Part shown: piece after piece, positions 7,675 through 17,041 of the stretch
How positions within the stretch are numbered: position 1 is the first letter of the stretch
How the letters are laid out: the number at the start of each line of letters is the position of its first letter
Source of the DNA: Patescibacteria group bacterium
GTDB taxonomy: Bacteria > Patescibacteriota > JABMPQ01
Direction of reading: 5' to 3'
Length of the DNA: 44,316 nucleotides
Assembly: GCA_018818965.1 (NCBI GenBank)
Contig: JAHJQX010000037.1
Coordinates: forward strand, 1 to 44,316
Notes under the pieces: model-generated
Told to the model about the DNA's origin: nothing
Databases searched by the model: none
The model's input: only the letters and a program-made list of their open reading frames with translations
Translations under genes and position numbers: made by a program

Positions 7675-8997
7675 ATGATATTACTCGGCGAAATTTCCCA
7701 ACACGTATCTAACGTTAGTCCAGCTACCATCTTAATAGCTCTCTTAATTTTTCTCGGCAGCTACGCTGTGATTATTTCCGAAAAAATCCACCGAACTATT
7801 ATTGCCATTTTTGGTGGCGCTCTGATGGTAATTGTCGGTGTCTTATTGAATTTCTACGATCAACATCAAGCCGTAGCGGCCGTTGATTTCAACACCATCG
7901 GCTTACTGGTAGGAATGATGATTATTGTTAGTATTGTTAAAAGTACTGGCCTCTTTCAATTCATAGCCATCAAAGCCGCCAAATTAGCCAAAGGAAACCC
8001 CTGGAAAATTATGGTGATGTTCGCCTTGATTACGGCTATTTTTTCTGCCCTCCTCGATAACGTCACTACTATCCTATTAATGGTGCCGATTACTTTAGTC
8101 ATTTGTAACAATTTAAAGGTCAATCCCATTCCTTTCCTGATCACGGGAATAGTAATGAGTAATATCGGCGGAACAGCCACCTTAATCGGCGACCCCCCCA
8201 ACATCTTGATCGGTAGTGCCGCTGGATTGTCTTTCTTGGACTTCATTGTTAATTTGGCTCCAATTGTCGCCTTGTTATTCATAGTATTTTTACCCTTTTT
8301 CAAAATAATCTACGGCAAAAAAATCAAAGCGGATAAGGCCAGTATGAAGCAAATCATGCGGCTGGACGAAAAAGAGAGTATAACCGATACAAAACTGCTG
8401 CGGAAATCGTTGGCGGTGTTGGCTCTGGTCATTCTCGGATTTTTCTTGCATGGTTGGCTGGGAATGGAGGGCGCCACCATTGCCCTTTTCGGCGCTGGTT
8501 TGCTGCTCCTGCTTGATCGGCAAAATCCGGAAAAAGCTTTGCATGAGATCGAATGGACCACAATATTTTTCTTTATTGGTTTATTCGTGTTAGTTGGTGG
8601 CCTAGAACACACCGGGGTAATCAGTTGGGCCGCTACTAAGTTGTTATCTTTGACCGCTGGTAATCTAGCCGCCACCGCTATAATTGTTTTATGGGGTAGT
8701 GCTATTTTCTCTTCTTTTGTTGATAACATCCCTTTTGTCGCCACCATGATTCCGCTAGTACAAGAAATGGGTGGAACATTCACTAATCTCAATCCACTCT
8801 GGTGGTCACTGGCTCTGGGAGCCTGCCTGGGTGGTAACGGGACTTTGATTGGCGCTAGTGCTAACTTAGTAGCCGCCGATATGGCCGGTAAGGCCGGTTA
8901 CAAAATTAAATTCATCGATTTTATGAAAATTGGCTTCGCTGTGATGGTAATCTCGGTGATGATAAGTAATGTTTATATCTGGTTGCGGTATTTATAA
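7675..8997 (+). CDS. ArsB/NhaD-type ion transporter (IT superfamily permease)
   Basis: 440 aa, multiple TM helices; LLDNVTTILLMVPIT, GGTATLIGDPPNILIGSAAGLSFLDF and FVDNIPFVATMIP...GGNGTLIGASAN, typical of the ArsB/NhaD/P-protein family. Confidence 0.88.
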   Translation: MILLGEISQHVSNVSPATILIALLIFLGSYAVIISEKIHRTIIAIFGGALMVIVGVLLNFYDQHQAVAAVDFNTIGLLVGMMIIVSIVKSTGLFQFIAIKAAKLAKGNPWKIMVMFALITAIFSALLDNVTTILLMVPITLVICNNLKVNPIPFLITGIVMSNIGGTATLIGDPPNILIGSAAGLSFLDFIVNLAPIVALLFIVFLPFFKIIYGKKIKADKASMKQIMRLDEKESITDTKLLRKSLAVLALVILGFFLHGWLGMEGATIALFGAGLLLLLDRQNPEKALHEIEWTTIFFFIGLFVLVGGLEHTGVISWAATKLLSLTAGNLAATAIIVLWGSAIFSSFVDNIPFVATMIPLVQEMGGTFTNLNPLWWSLALGACLGGNGTLIGASANLVAADMAGKAGYKIKFIDFMKIGFAVMVISVMISNVYIWLRYL

Positions 8998-9026
8998 TAA
9001 ACAGGTCGTCAATCTAACAAAAACAA

Positions 9027-10097
9027 ATGTCTAAACTGTTAACTCCCCTCCTTATTCTCGCCACCGGTCTATTTCTACTCGGTGCTGGCTGTCAAAAGGA
9101 AGAAGAAAAAACGTCGGAATATAAGCAAGAACCAGAACAGACTCAGAAGCAAATCCAGGAACAAGCAAAGCTGCCGGAAGAACAGGAAGATTTGGCTGTC
9201 ACTGCCAAACAAGAGTTTGAGCAAACTAGAGCTCAGCAAAAAGATTGCCAGAAATATGACTGGGCTAACCGCGAAGGCCCTTACAACAACAAGATTTCTT
9301 ACGCCACTAGTACTGACTTATTGAGCTGGATCGATTCCGAAAAAACTTTAACCGAACATGCTTCAGTGCCCGGCGCAGTTTATCGGGACGGGACGATTTA
9401 TGTCTATTTTGTCGATGTCTCCGAGAAATGCTACCCAGAGAAACTCGGACTAATAAAATCAACTGACAATGGCATCACTTGGTCAGCCACAGAGACAGCT
9501 TACATTAAAGGTTTAGGCACCAAAGTAACAGCTGATCCCGCTCCCATTCTTCTAGACGATGGTCGAATTAGATTATTTTACTTTGATATTAGCGTAAATC
9601 CAGCTCCGGGAACCAACTTTGAGATATATTCGGCTATTTCTGAGGATGGAGTAAACTTTGTCCAGGAGGATGGCGTACGTTTCTCTAACCCTGGCACGCT
9701 TGACCCAGATGTAATTAAGGTTGGTGACACCTGGCGACTTTATACCGGCGATGTGGAAAATGATTCTACTGTCTCGGCTACTTCCTCTGATGGCTTAGAC
9801 TTCACCAAAGAAGGAACAGCTTTTGGCGCCGGAGCAGTGCCTGATGTATTTTACAAAGACGGCACCTATTATTTGTATACGGCTGGTATTAACATCGCCA
9901 CTTCCTCCAACGGTAAATCATTCACCGCTACCGGTAAATCATTCCGTACTCAAATGGGAAAGATCACCGCTGACCCTTCGGTGATTGAATTAGCGGACAG
10001 ATCTTATCTGATGATCTATAAATATCAAGAAGAAGGGCCAAACGGATCAGGCTCGGGCGGACCAAGCGGACCTCAACCGCCTCCTCCAACCAATTAG
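9027..10097 (+). CDS. Predicted lipoprotein with beta-propeller glycosidase/sialidase-like repeats
   Basis: Lipobox LGAGC after a hydrophobic signal; repeated SxDGxxF / DPxxxxxxDG..RLFY motifs resembling five-bladed propeller glycosidases. Confidence 0.65.
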   Translation: MSKLLTPLLILATGLFLLGAGCQKEEEKTSEYKQEPEQTQKQIQEQAKLPEEQEDLAVTAKQEFEQTRAQQKDCQKYDWANREGPYNNKISYATSTDLLSWIDSEKTLTEHASVPGAVYRDGTIYVYFVDVSEKCYPEKLGLIKSTDNGITWSATETAYIKGLGTKVTADPAPILLDDGRIRLFYFDISVNPAPGTNFEIYSAISEDGVNFVQEDGVRFSNPGTLDPDVIKVGDTWRLYTGDVENDSTVSATSSDGLDFTKEGTAFGAGAVPDVFYKDGTYYLYTAGINIATSSNGKSFTATGKSFRTQMGKITADPSVIELADRSYLMIYKYQEEGPNGSGSGGPSGPQPPPPTN

Positions 10098-10098
10098 T

Positions 10099-10578
10099 AT
10101 GATTGCCATTCTCCACAATATTCGCAGCGCCCATAATGTTGGCTCTATTTTCCGTACCGCTGATGCGGTTGGGATTGAGAAGTTGTATTTAGGTGGCATC
10201 ACGCCAGCTCCGCTGGATAAATACAAGCAACCGGTGGCTAAAATAACTAAAGTTTCGCTGGGTGCGGAAGATAATGTTGACTGGGAAAGTCGGAAATCTA
10301 TTGTAGAGACGATGGTCAATTTGAAAAAGCAAGAATATCAGCTACTAGCAATCGAACAAGCGGCTGGTTCTGTGCCTTATCATCAATTACAACCATCGCC
10401 GGCCGAATTGGCAAAAATAGCCTTAATAGTTGGCAACGAAGTAGATGGTTTATCAGCTGAGATTTTAGCCGAAACAGACAAAATCCTTGAAATCCCTATG
10501 CAAGGCCAGAAAGAATCACTAAACGTGTCTGTCGCTTTCGGAATTGTTGTTTTTGCGCTCCGCGACCATCAGAAATAG
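10099..10578 (+). CDS. TrmH/SpoU-family RNA methyltransferase
   Basis: IRSAHNVGSIFRTADAVGIEKLYLGG, LIVGNEVDGLS, IPMQGQKESLNVSVAFGIVVF motifs. Confidence 0.92.
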   Translation: MIAILHNIRSAHNVGSIFRTADAVGIEKLYLGGITPAPLDKYKQPVAKITKVSLGAEDNVDWESRKSIVETMVNLKKQEYQLLAIEQAAGSVPYHQLQPSPAELAKIALIVGNEVDGLSAEILAETDKILEIPMQGQKESLNVSVAFGIVVFALRDHQK

Positions 10579-10617
10579 ATTGAATATTTTGCCAGAACCC
10601 TTAAACTGTAAATAACT

Positions 10618-10688
10618 GCGGGTGTAGTTTAGTGGTAAAACTCCAGCCTTCCAAGCTGGTTACGTGGGTTCGATTCCCATCACCCGCT
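10618..10688 (+). tRNA. tRNA-Gly(UCC)
   Basis: GCGGGTG acceptor pairs with CACCCGC; anticodon loop CTTCCAA (anticodon TCC); T-arm GTGGGTTCGATTCCCAT; no encoded CCA. Confidence 0.92.
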
Positions 10689-10727
10689 TTTGATGCGAAT
10701 TAGTTTTTGTATTTCTCAGATGACTTT

Positions 10728-10754
10728 AAAAGCCCCTAGATTAGGGCTTTTTTG
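10728..10754 (+). terminator. Rho-independent terminator downstream of tRNA-Gly
   Basis: AAAAGCCC-ctagatta-GGGCTTTTTTT. Confidence 0.75.
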
Positions 10755-11090
10755 ATACTCCCCCAGCACGATAAATTCGAGTCAAAAATAGGGCATATGC
10801 GACAGATTTGGGCTTCTGCCTTATTTGAAGGAAAGAAGTGGTGGTTCGAGGCAAAGTGGATAAGTGAGTAGACTAGGCAGGGTCAAATTAGAATATCACA
10901 AGATCAGAATACGACATACTGCTACGTGAAATAATTTATCTACCTAATCATGCCTAAAAACCAACCCATTCTTCTCACCAGCAACTAACAAGAAACTCTG
11001 GGATAAACTTCCCTAAAAAAACAAAAGATAGTATTGTGGAGTAAGCTGAAGTGATCTTTAAGTGTCTTGGTTTTTAAAACAATCAAATCT

Positions 11091-11663
11091 ATGAAAAGTT
11101 TTTCCTGTCTGGGATTGTTTTTGGTTGTCACTTTTGGCCTTATTCCCAGTTTACTAGTTGGTAAGGGCGATGCTATCAAGTTTGTTCAGAGAGAGGCAGG
11201 AATAAAATTGGAAAGACAAGACGAGCTGGAATATAATGACGAGGACTGGCTCGGTTTTGATTATGGCAAATATATCCAAGTAAAATTTTCTGAGGAAAGA
11301 TATAACGAGATTGTAGACCAGATAGAAGATGGGGCTTATGTTTCGCCCGATGTTGTAGAGTTCGCCTACTGTAGCAAGCCAGAGTACAGTGGCAATTATT
11401 GTAGTGTGGAGATAAAAGCGGGTAGCAAAAAGGATATTATCGCTCTAGCTACTGAGAAAGACACCAAGGGAGTCTGGTTTAAGATCGATGAAGGATATGG
11501 TTTCAGTGGATATTTTTCGGTGGCAAATTTTGAGAAAGAGGTGAACGGTGATGAGTCTAACCAAGACGAATCAGGATCACACGATTTTATTGAAGATTGT
11601 CATTCAAATATGATTCTAACTGAATCCGCCCGACAATTAGTAATTGAGTATATTTGTACATAG
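11091..11663 (+). CDS. Hypothetical exported protein
   Basis: Start chosen at MKSFSCLGLFLVVTFGLIPSLLVG (signal peptide); no recognised domain. Confidence 0.55.
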   Translation: MKSFSCLGLFLVVTFGLIPSLLVGKGDAIKFVQREAGIKLERQDELEYNDEDWLGFDYGKYIQVKFSEERYNEIVDQIEDGAYVSPDVVEFAYCSKPEYSGNYCSVEIKAGSKKDIIALATEKDTKGVWFKIDEGYGFSGYFSVANFEKEVNGDESNQDESGSHDFIEDCHSNMILTESARQLVIEYICT

Positions 11664-11676
11664 CAATAAATGCCTG

Positions 11677-12642
11677 ATGAAGAAAATAACCTTATATAAA
11701 ATTTATGGTATTTTTGTTCTCCTGATTCCGTTGGTGGTGGGTGCTATCGGCTATTATCATTATCATCGCGATGCAGCTATCAGGGGTAAAGTCAGTATCG
11801 ATCCGACTTTAAGCCAAGAGGATCTGTTGTATGTTTTTGTGGTCATGATTTTTTGTTTTCTGCTGACAATCCCCTTGAGTCTTAAAAGTAAAAACAGCAA
11901 GGAAATTATTAAAATCGCGGCGCTAGTTGCCGCCGCTGGTTTTTTGGTCGTTGTTTGCTCTACTTACGGTAATTATTATCTAGCAAAGTTAGTTAGCGAA
12001 TATCTGTATCCCGCTCATAGTGCTGTGATGCACTCAGGTGAAATTCCTCTTTTGATTTCAGCGATGCTGTATCTAGCCATAGCAATCTATGTTTTGGTCT
12101 TTGCTTGGGTAGTGTACGAGCTTAATAAAAAACACGTTGGTGGATCGATAAAAAATGTTATCGTCTTGGTGATTATGAGCAGCCTGGTTGGCCTAGGGAT
12201 CTACCGGATACATTATCTTGTTCCCGACGTTATGTTTGTAAATACTGAAGTGACCGAGGGGCAAGATCTAATAGTCACCACCAAATTGATATCATATCCA
12301 ATCAACGTCAATAAGTATTTGGTGGATGAGATTGACCACTTAGCTTTTGAAAAATGCGGCCGGCGATCCGTTATGAGAATAGATAAAGCGGCGACAAAAG
12401 TTTATCTGGGCGACTGGATATCACATTCAGATTTACGATTGGTGAAAAATGATGGTCAAACTGTCAACATTGGCTACGTGGAAGATAAGGCGTACTACCC
12501 CAGCAATAAGTGGGACAACACAGGCCATTACGATTTCGCTGTATCTCTAGCCAATCAGCTAGGAGTAAAACTTGAGACGAACGAGTGTTCCGCTATTGTC
12601 AACTGGGAACCCAATACTCGTCTGGATGACTTGGTTGATTAA
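11677..12642 (+). CDS. Hypothetical membrane protein (four or more TM helices)
   Basis: Start chosen at MKKITLYKIYGIFVLLIPLVVG; several hydrophobic segments then a soluble C-terminal domain. Confidence 0.55.
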   Translation: MKKITLYKIYGIFVLLIPLVVGAIGYYHYHRDAAIRGKVSIDPTLSQEDLLYVFVVMIFCFLLTIPLSLKSKNSKEIIKIAALVAAAGFLVVVCSTYGNYYLAKLVSEYLYPAHSAVMHSGEIPLLISAMLYLAIAIYVLVFAWVVYELNKKHVGGSIKNVIVLVIMSSLVGLGIYRIHYLVPDVMFVNTEVTEGQDLIVTTKLISYPINVNKYLVDEIDHLAFEKCGRRSVMRIDKAATKVYLGDWISHSDLRLVKNDGQTVNIGYVEDKAYYPSNKWDNTGHYDFAVSLANQLGVKLETNECSAIVNWEPNTRLDDLVD

Positions 12643-12880
12643 ATAAAGGAGTTTGTTCTAATTATACGCCCCCTTCGACGAAATCTACTTTTCGCTCACC
12701 AATGATAACCCAAATAAACTAAGCTTTTTATCTTGTAGCTGTCCCCACTAACCAAAACAATTAGCGAGGATGGTTCTGTTACAAACCAAGATCATCCCTA
12801 TAGTCGGAAATATGGAATCTATTCTCATGCTTAGAAAAAAAGTTCGAACGTTGTCTACTACGCTGCTCCAGATGTAGTAC

Positions 12881-12903
12881 AGGCACCTTTGTGCCTTTTT
12901 TTC
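12881..12903 (+). terminator. Rho-independent terminator upstream of prs
   Basis: AGGCAC-CTTT-GTGCCT followed by a T-run; overlaps the 5' end of the ORF-track call at 12891. Confidence 0.8.
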
Positions 12904-12944
12904 TTTGTGTTAGAATAAAGAGCAAACAGATTAACTTTAATTCA

Positions 12945-13838
12945 GTGTCAAATATTATTATTTCTGGTTCGACCAACCCCACCCTCGCCCGCCAGCTAGC
13001 CCGCCAAACCAAATCCCCACTCGCCCCAACGGAAATCACTAAGTTCCCTGACAACGAGACTTATGTGAACATTAAGCAAGATCTACACAGTCAAAACGTT
13101 TTTATCGTCCAATCCTGCTCCAATCCAGCTAATGAAAGCTTGATGGAGCTTCTGATCTTAATCGACGCAGCCAAGCGCTTGCAACCAAAAAAAATCACTG
13201 CCATTATCCCCTTCTATCCTTATCGCCGCCAAGAAAAGAAAGTCAAATCCGGCGAATCCGTCACGGCTGAACTAGTAGCTCGACTCCTTAAAGCTGCTGG
13301 AGCCAATAAAGTAATCGCCGTTGAATTGCACACCGAAAAAGTCGAAGCGTTTTTCGACTTTCCTCTAGTCCACATCCGGACTTTACCTTTGTTGATTGAA
13401 CATTTCGGTAAAAAGATTGATCAAGCACGAGATTTTATAGTTGTCGCTCCTGACCATGGCTCCGCTGACGAGTCTAGCACTTTGGCTAGTGCCCTTGGTA
13501 TCCCTTTGGCAGTGATTGACAAAACGCGCATCTCTTTTAACACTGTCGAAATCGAAAAATTAACTGGCGAAGTAGCTGGTAAAAACGTTATCATCATCGA
13601 CGATGAGATCAGCACCGGCGGCACTCTCTGTAAAGTGACGGCGGCTCTAAAAAAGCATAATGTCAAAGATATCTATGTCGGAGTGACTCATGGCGTCTTC
13701 GCTGATCAAGCAATCGCTAAAATTAACCGGGCGCCAATTAAAGAAGTAGTCATCACCGATACCATCCCCCAGACTAAAAAGTATAAAAAAATAAAGGTGC
13801 TGTCGGTAGTAGGACTAATAAGTAAAGAAATAAAATAA
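12945..13838 (+). CDS. prs: Ribose-phosphate pyrophosphokinase
   Basis: GTG start at 12945 (VSNIIISGSTNPTLARQLARQ); PFYPYRRQEKKVKSGESVTAELVARLL, VAPDHGSADESSTLASALGIP, VIIIDDEISTGGTL. Confidence 0.88.
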   Translation: MSNIIISGSTNPTLARQLARQTKSPLAPTEITKFPDNETYVNIKQDLHSQNVFIVQSCSNPANESLMELLILIDAAKRLQPKKITAIIPFYPYRRQEKKVKSGESVTAELVARLLKAAGANKVIAVELHTEKVEAFFDFPLVHIRTLPLLIEHFGKKIDQARDFIVVAPDHGSADESSTLASALGIPLAVIDKTRISFNTVEIEKLTGEVAGKNVIIIDDEISTGGTLCKVTAALKKHNVKDIYVGVTHGVFADQAIAKINRAPIKEVVITDTIPQTKKYKKIKVLSVVGLISKEIK

Positions 13839-13839
13839 C

Positions 13840-15024
13840 ATGTCCGATATCAAAAAAATCCTCGACCGTAAAGTCGAGGAAGTGATAGTTCAAGAAGAAT
13901 TAGAAAAGAAACTGGCCAGCGGCAAAAAATTGCGGATAAAATTAGGGGCCGATCCTTCCCGACCCGATCTACATATTGGCCACGCTGTAGTTTTAGGCAT
14001 CCTGAAGGCTTTTCAAGATATGGGTCACCAAATTGTCTTTATTATTGGCGATTACACGGCCAAGATCGGCGACCCTAGTGGAAAAAGCAAAACTCGTCCA
14101 ATTCTTTCCGACGCCGAGATCAAAAAAAACGCCCAGACTTACTTTGATCAAGTCGGTAAGATATTGGATGTCGACAAAACTGAGATTAGATATAACAGCG
14201 AGTGGTTTACTAAGAAAAATTTCGCTGATATTCTCGACTTGTGTGGTAAATTCACAGTCGCACGCATTACTGAGCGTGATGACTTTGCCAATCGCCTGCA
14301 AAAAGGTGTGGACGTGGGTCTGCACGAGCTGCTCTATCCTGTTATGCAAGCTTATGATTCAGTGGAGCTCAAGGCAGACGTAGAAGTGGGGGGTACGGAC
14401 CAAAGATTTAATATGCTAGCTGGTCGTAGTTTACAAAAGCGGCTGGGTCAGATACCGCAAGATGTGATCACCGGCAAATTACTAGTTGGCCTAGATGGCA
14501 CCGAGAAAATGAGCAAGAGTCTGGGTAACTACATTGGCCTGACCGAATCAGCTGACAGCATGTACGGCAAAGTAATGTCAATCCCCGATGATTTGATCGT
14601 CAATTACTTCGAACTAGCCACTCAGTGTCCGGAGGAGAAGGTTGAGGAGGTCAAAAAACAGTTAGAAGACGGAAAAACTAACCCACGCGACCTCAAGGCT
14701 GAGCTAGCTCGAAAAATTGTGACGCTTTATCATGATAATAAAGCAGCCATCGCGGCGGAAAAAGAATTTACTAAGATTTTTACACAAAAAGAAAGACCGA
14801 CAAACATAAAAACCCATAACCTACCGGCCACAACCTATAACCTAGTCGATTTGTTGCCAGAATTAGAGCTTGTTGACAGCAAAGGCGAGGGAAGACGCCT
14901 AATTGAGCAAGGCGCAGTAAAAATCGACGACAAAGTAGTAAAGGAATGGGATATAAAAATTAAAGTTAAGTCGGGAACAACAATACAGGTCGGGAAGAGA
15001 AAATTCGCTAAAGTAGAAGTATAA
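13840..15024 (+). CDS. tyrS: Tyrosyl-tRNA synthetase
   Basis: LGADPSRPDLHIGHAVVL (HIGH), GGTDQRFNMLAGR, EKMSKSLGNYIGL (KMSKS), C-terminal S4 domain. Confidence 0.93.
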   Translation: MSDIKKILDRKVEEVIVQEELEKKLASGKKLRIKLGADPSRPDLHIGHAVVLGILKAFQDMGHQIVFIIGDYTAKIGDPSGKSKTRPILSDAEIKKNAQTYFDQVGKILDVDKTEIRYNSEWFTKKNFADILDLCGKFTVARITERDDFANRLQKGVDVGLHELLYPVMQAYDSVELKADVEVGGTDQRFNMLAGRSLQKRLGQIPQDVITGKLLVGLDGTEKMSKSLGNYIGLTESADSMYGKVMSIPDDLIVNYFELATQCPEEKVEEVKKQLEDGKTNPRDLKAELARKIVTLYHDNKAAIAAEKEFTKIFTQKERPTNIKTHNLPATTYNLVDLLPELELVDSKGEGRRLIEQGAVKIDDKVVKEWDIKIKVKSGTTIQVGKRKFAKVEV

Positions 15025-15025
15025 A

Positions 15026-16015
15026 ATGCCAGAGTTAAAACGCAAACTAGTCAAGAAATCTGAGCTTAGCCGATTCGGTGCTTCTACCAAGGCTATAGTT
15101 GAAGCTGCCTGGAAAAAAGGAATTGAAGTTTTCTATATTCACCCTAAAAAAAGTATTTTTATCCTGAAACGCGACAACGTGGAAAAATGGTACTACAAAA
15201 GTAGAATGTCAGACGATAATCGAGTTGGAGCCTTAATAACAAAAGATAAGCAACTCACTAAAGAACTATTAGCAGCGATGGACGTGCCAACAGCGCTAGG
15301 AGCTGTAGTGCAAGAGGAAAAGACACTACTTAAAGAAGCTCAGCTCTTGGGGTATCCAGTAGTAGTGAAGCCAGCTGATTCCCAGGATGGCAAAGCTGTT
15401 TTTGTTAATATTTGCGATGATAAAACGCTCCGGAAATCTTTCCTGATTGCTAATCAGTATAGCGAGAATATAATGGTGGAAAAGTTTCTACCGGGTAGAT
15501 ATTATCGTTTTTTAGTAATCAATAAAAAGTTTTTTGCGGCGGCTGAAGCGAGGGGAGCTACCGTTGTCGGTAACGGCAAAAATACTCTGGCTGAATTGAT
15601 TGAAACCGAAAATAACAAAACCGACAAGGGAAAAAATAGCACCAGAAAAAAAATAGTCCTTAATGACAAAGCTAAAAGTTTTCTATTAACCCAAAAATTA
15701 ACGACCCAGAGTATACCTCCTCAGGGACAAGAAATAACTTTAAGTTTCTCGGGGGCAGACGGTGGTAAGTGGACAGATGTCACTGATCGAGCTCACCCCG
15801 ATAATAAAAAGATAAGTGAGAAAATTGCCACAACTTTAAATATGCGCCTGATAGGAGTTGACATCATGTCGCCTAATATCTCTAAGCCCTTGTCAGAAAA
15901 CGGCGGAGCAGTGATCGAAGTTAACTCTGCTCCCACCTTTGACATTCACCAACAACCTACGGCGGGCAAGCCCCGGCCAGTGGCTGCCGCTATCATTAAA
16001 ATGCTTTTTGAGTAA
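15026..16015 (+). CDS. Stand-alone ATP-grasp ligase related to the cyanophycin synthetase/GshAB ATP-grasp domain
   Basis: LGYPVVVKPADSQDGKAVFVNI, EKFLPGRYYRFLVINKKFFAAAEARGATVVGNGKNTLAELIE, IGVDIMSP...GAVIEVNSAPTFDIHQQPTAGKPRPVAAAI. Confidence 0.82.
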   Translation: MPELKRKLVKKSELSRFGASTKAIVEAAWKKGIEVFYIHPKKSIFILKRDNVEKWYYKSRMSDDNRVGALITKDKQLTKELLAAMDVPTALGAVVQEEKTLLKEAQLLGYPVVVKPADSQDGKAVFVNICDDKTLRKSFLIANQYSENIMVEKFLPGRYYRFLVINKKFFAAAEARGATVVGNGKNTLAELIETENNKTDKGKNSTRKKIVLNDKAKSFLLTQKLTTQSIPPQGQEITLSFSGADGGKWTDVTDRAHPDNKKISEKIATTLNMRLIGVDIMSPNISKPLSENGGAVIEVNSAPTFDIHQQPTAGKPRPVAAAIIKMLFE

Positions 16016-16034
16016 GTAGTCTCATCGCTACCAT

Positions 16035-16069
16035 AAAAAACCCTCGCGGCGAGAGCAGAGCGTGGGTTT
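16035..16069 (-). terminator. Terminator between convergent operons
   Basis: Imperfect stem AAACCC-T-CGC ... GCG-T-GGGTTT with an A6 tract on + (T6 on -) at the - strand 3' side. Confidence 0.65.
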
Positions 16070-16103
16070 GAAATTAATAAAAATAACAAAGGCGATTTAG
16101 TTT

Positions 16104-17024
16104 TTAAATTTTATTCTTAATACAGCCAATCAATTCTTCAACTCCGTCAACGCCAGATTGCTTCATCAACTCCGGGAAAAACCCCGGTAAAGTGTGAACA
16201 TCAACGATATAATATCCGCCATCTGCTGCCATAATAATATCCACTCCAGTGATATCAAGCTGAAAAGCCTGGGCGGCCTTGAGCGCTAGGTCGCGCTGTT
16301 CAGTTGTCGGTTCGACATAATCAACATCTCCCCCTTCCTTATTAGTATCCAACACTCTCCAATCGGCAATTTTAGTTGGCCTTTTACGATAGCCAAAAAG
16401 TATCTGGTTATTTACTACCGTCATCCCGCACCATTTTTTAATATCATTGCTGATATAGCGTTCTAGATAAAAACCCTTATCGGCTTCCTTGCCTAAATGA
16501 CCAATGACGTCACGGAGTGTTTCCTGATCATTTATTTTAACAATGCCAATGCCGAAAGATCCCTGGCGTGGTTTAAGTAATAAAGTCCCCCATTGTTCTA
16601 GTAATTTATAGCTCTGGTCAACGTTACGAGCAGAAATAAAAGCAAACTCAGGAGCAGCAATGCCATGTTGGTGCAAAATCATGTTAGAGGATAACTTATC
16701 AAGCCCTCGATAATAAGCAGGTGGATCGTTAATTACGGTAACTTTTCGGGCTAGGTTTTTGAGAATGTTGTAGTTATAAGAAAGCATCGCTCCCTTGGCA
16801 TACCAGAAATACAAATCGAGATCGGATAGACAAAAGTCATCAATATAAATACTACCACTTTTTATAACGGCGCGAGTGAAATCCAGATCTTCGAATAATT
16901 CCCAACGGTTTTCTTTTTTTAGTCTTTGCAAAAAAGCAGAACGAACTGGATTCTCCATTTTGCCCGCCGGGTGTTTTCCTTTTTCGGGAATCCACAAGCC
17001 AATTTTTTTTCTGAGAATTGCCAT
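16104..17024 (-). CDS. ATP-grasp protein (RimK/YheCD-like)
   Basis: GTLLLKPRQGSFGIGIVKI, FYLERYI, ITGVDIIMAADGGYYIVDVHTLPGF. Confidence 0.72.
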   Translation of the reverse strand: MAILRKKIGLWIPEKGKHPAGKMENPVRSAFLQRLKKENRWELFEDLDFTRAVIKSGSIYIDDFCLSDLDLYFWYAKGAMLSYNYNILKNLARKVTVINDPPAYYRGLDKLSSNMILHQHGIAAPEFAFISARNVDQSYKLLEQWGTLLLKPRQGSFGIGIVKINDQETLRDVIGHLGKEADKGFYLERYISNDIKKWCGMTVVNNQILFGYRKRPTKIADWRVLDTNKEGGDVDYVEPTTEQRDLALKAAQAFQLDITGVDIIMAADGGYYIVDVHTLPGFFPELMKQSGVDGVEELIGCIKNKI

Positions 17025-17041
17025 TTTGCAAAATCTAATTA

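Noticed and set aside
7956-8792. Antisense ORFs over the ArsB/NhaD-type transporter gene (7956-8303, 8290-8544, 8310-8792)
   Set aside because: Antisense shadows of a clear membrane protein; no RBS or domain signal.
10755-11066. Possible known ncRNA (tmRNA, RNase P, SRP) in the intergenic region
   Set aside because: No recognisable conserved cores; a covariance-model search would be needed.
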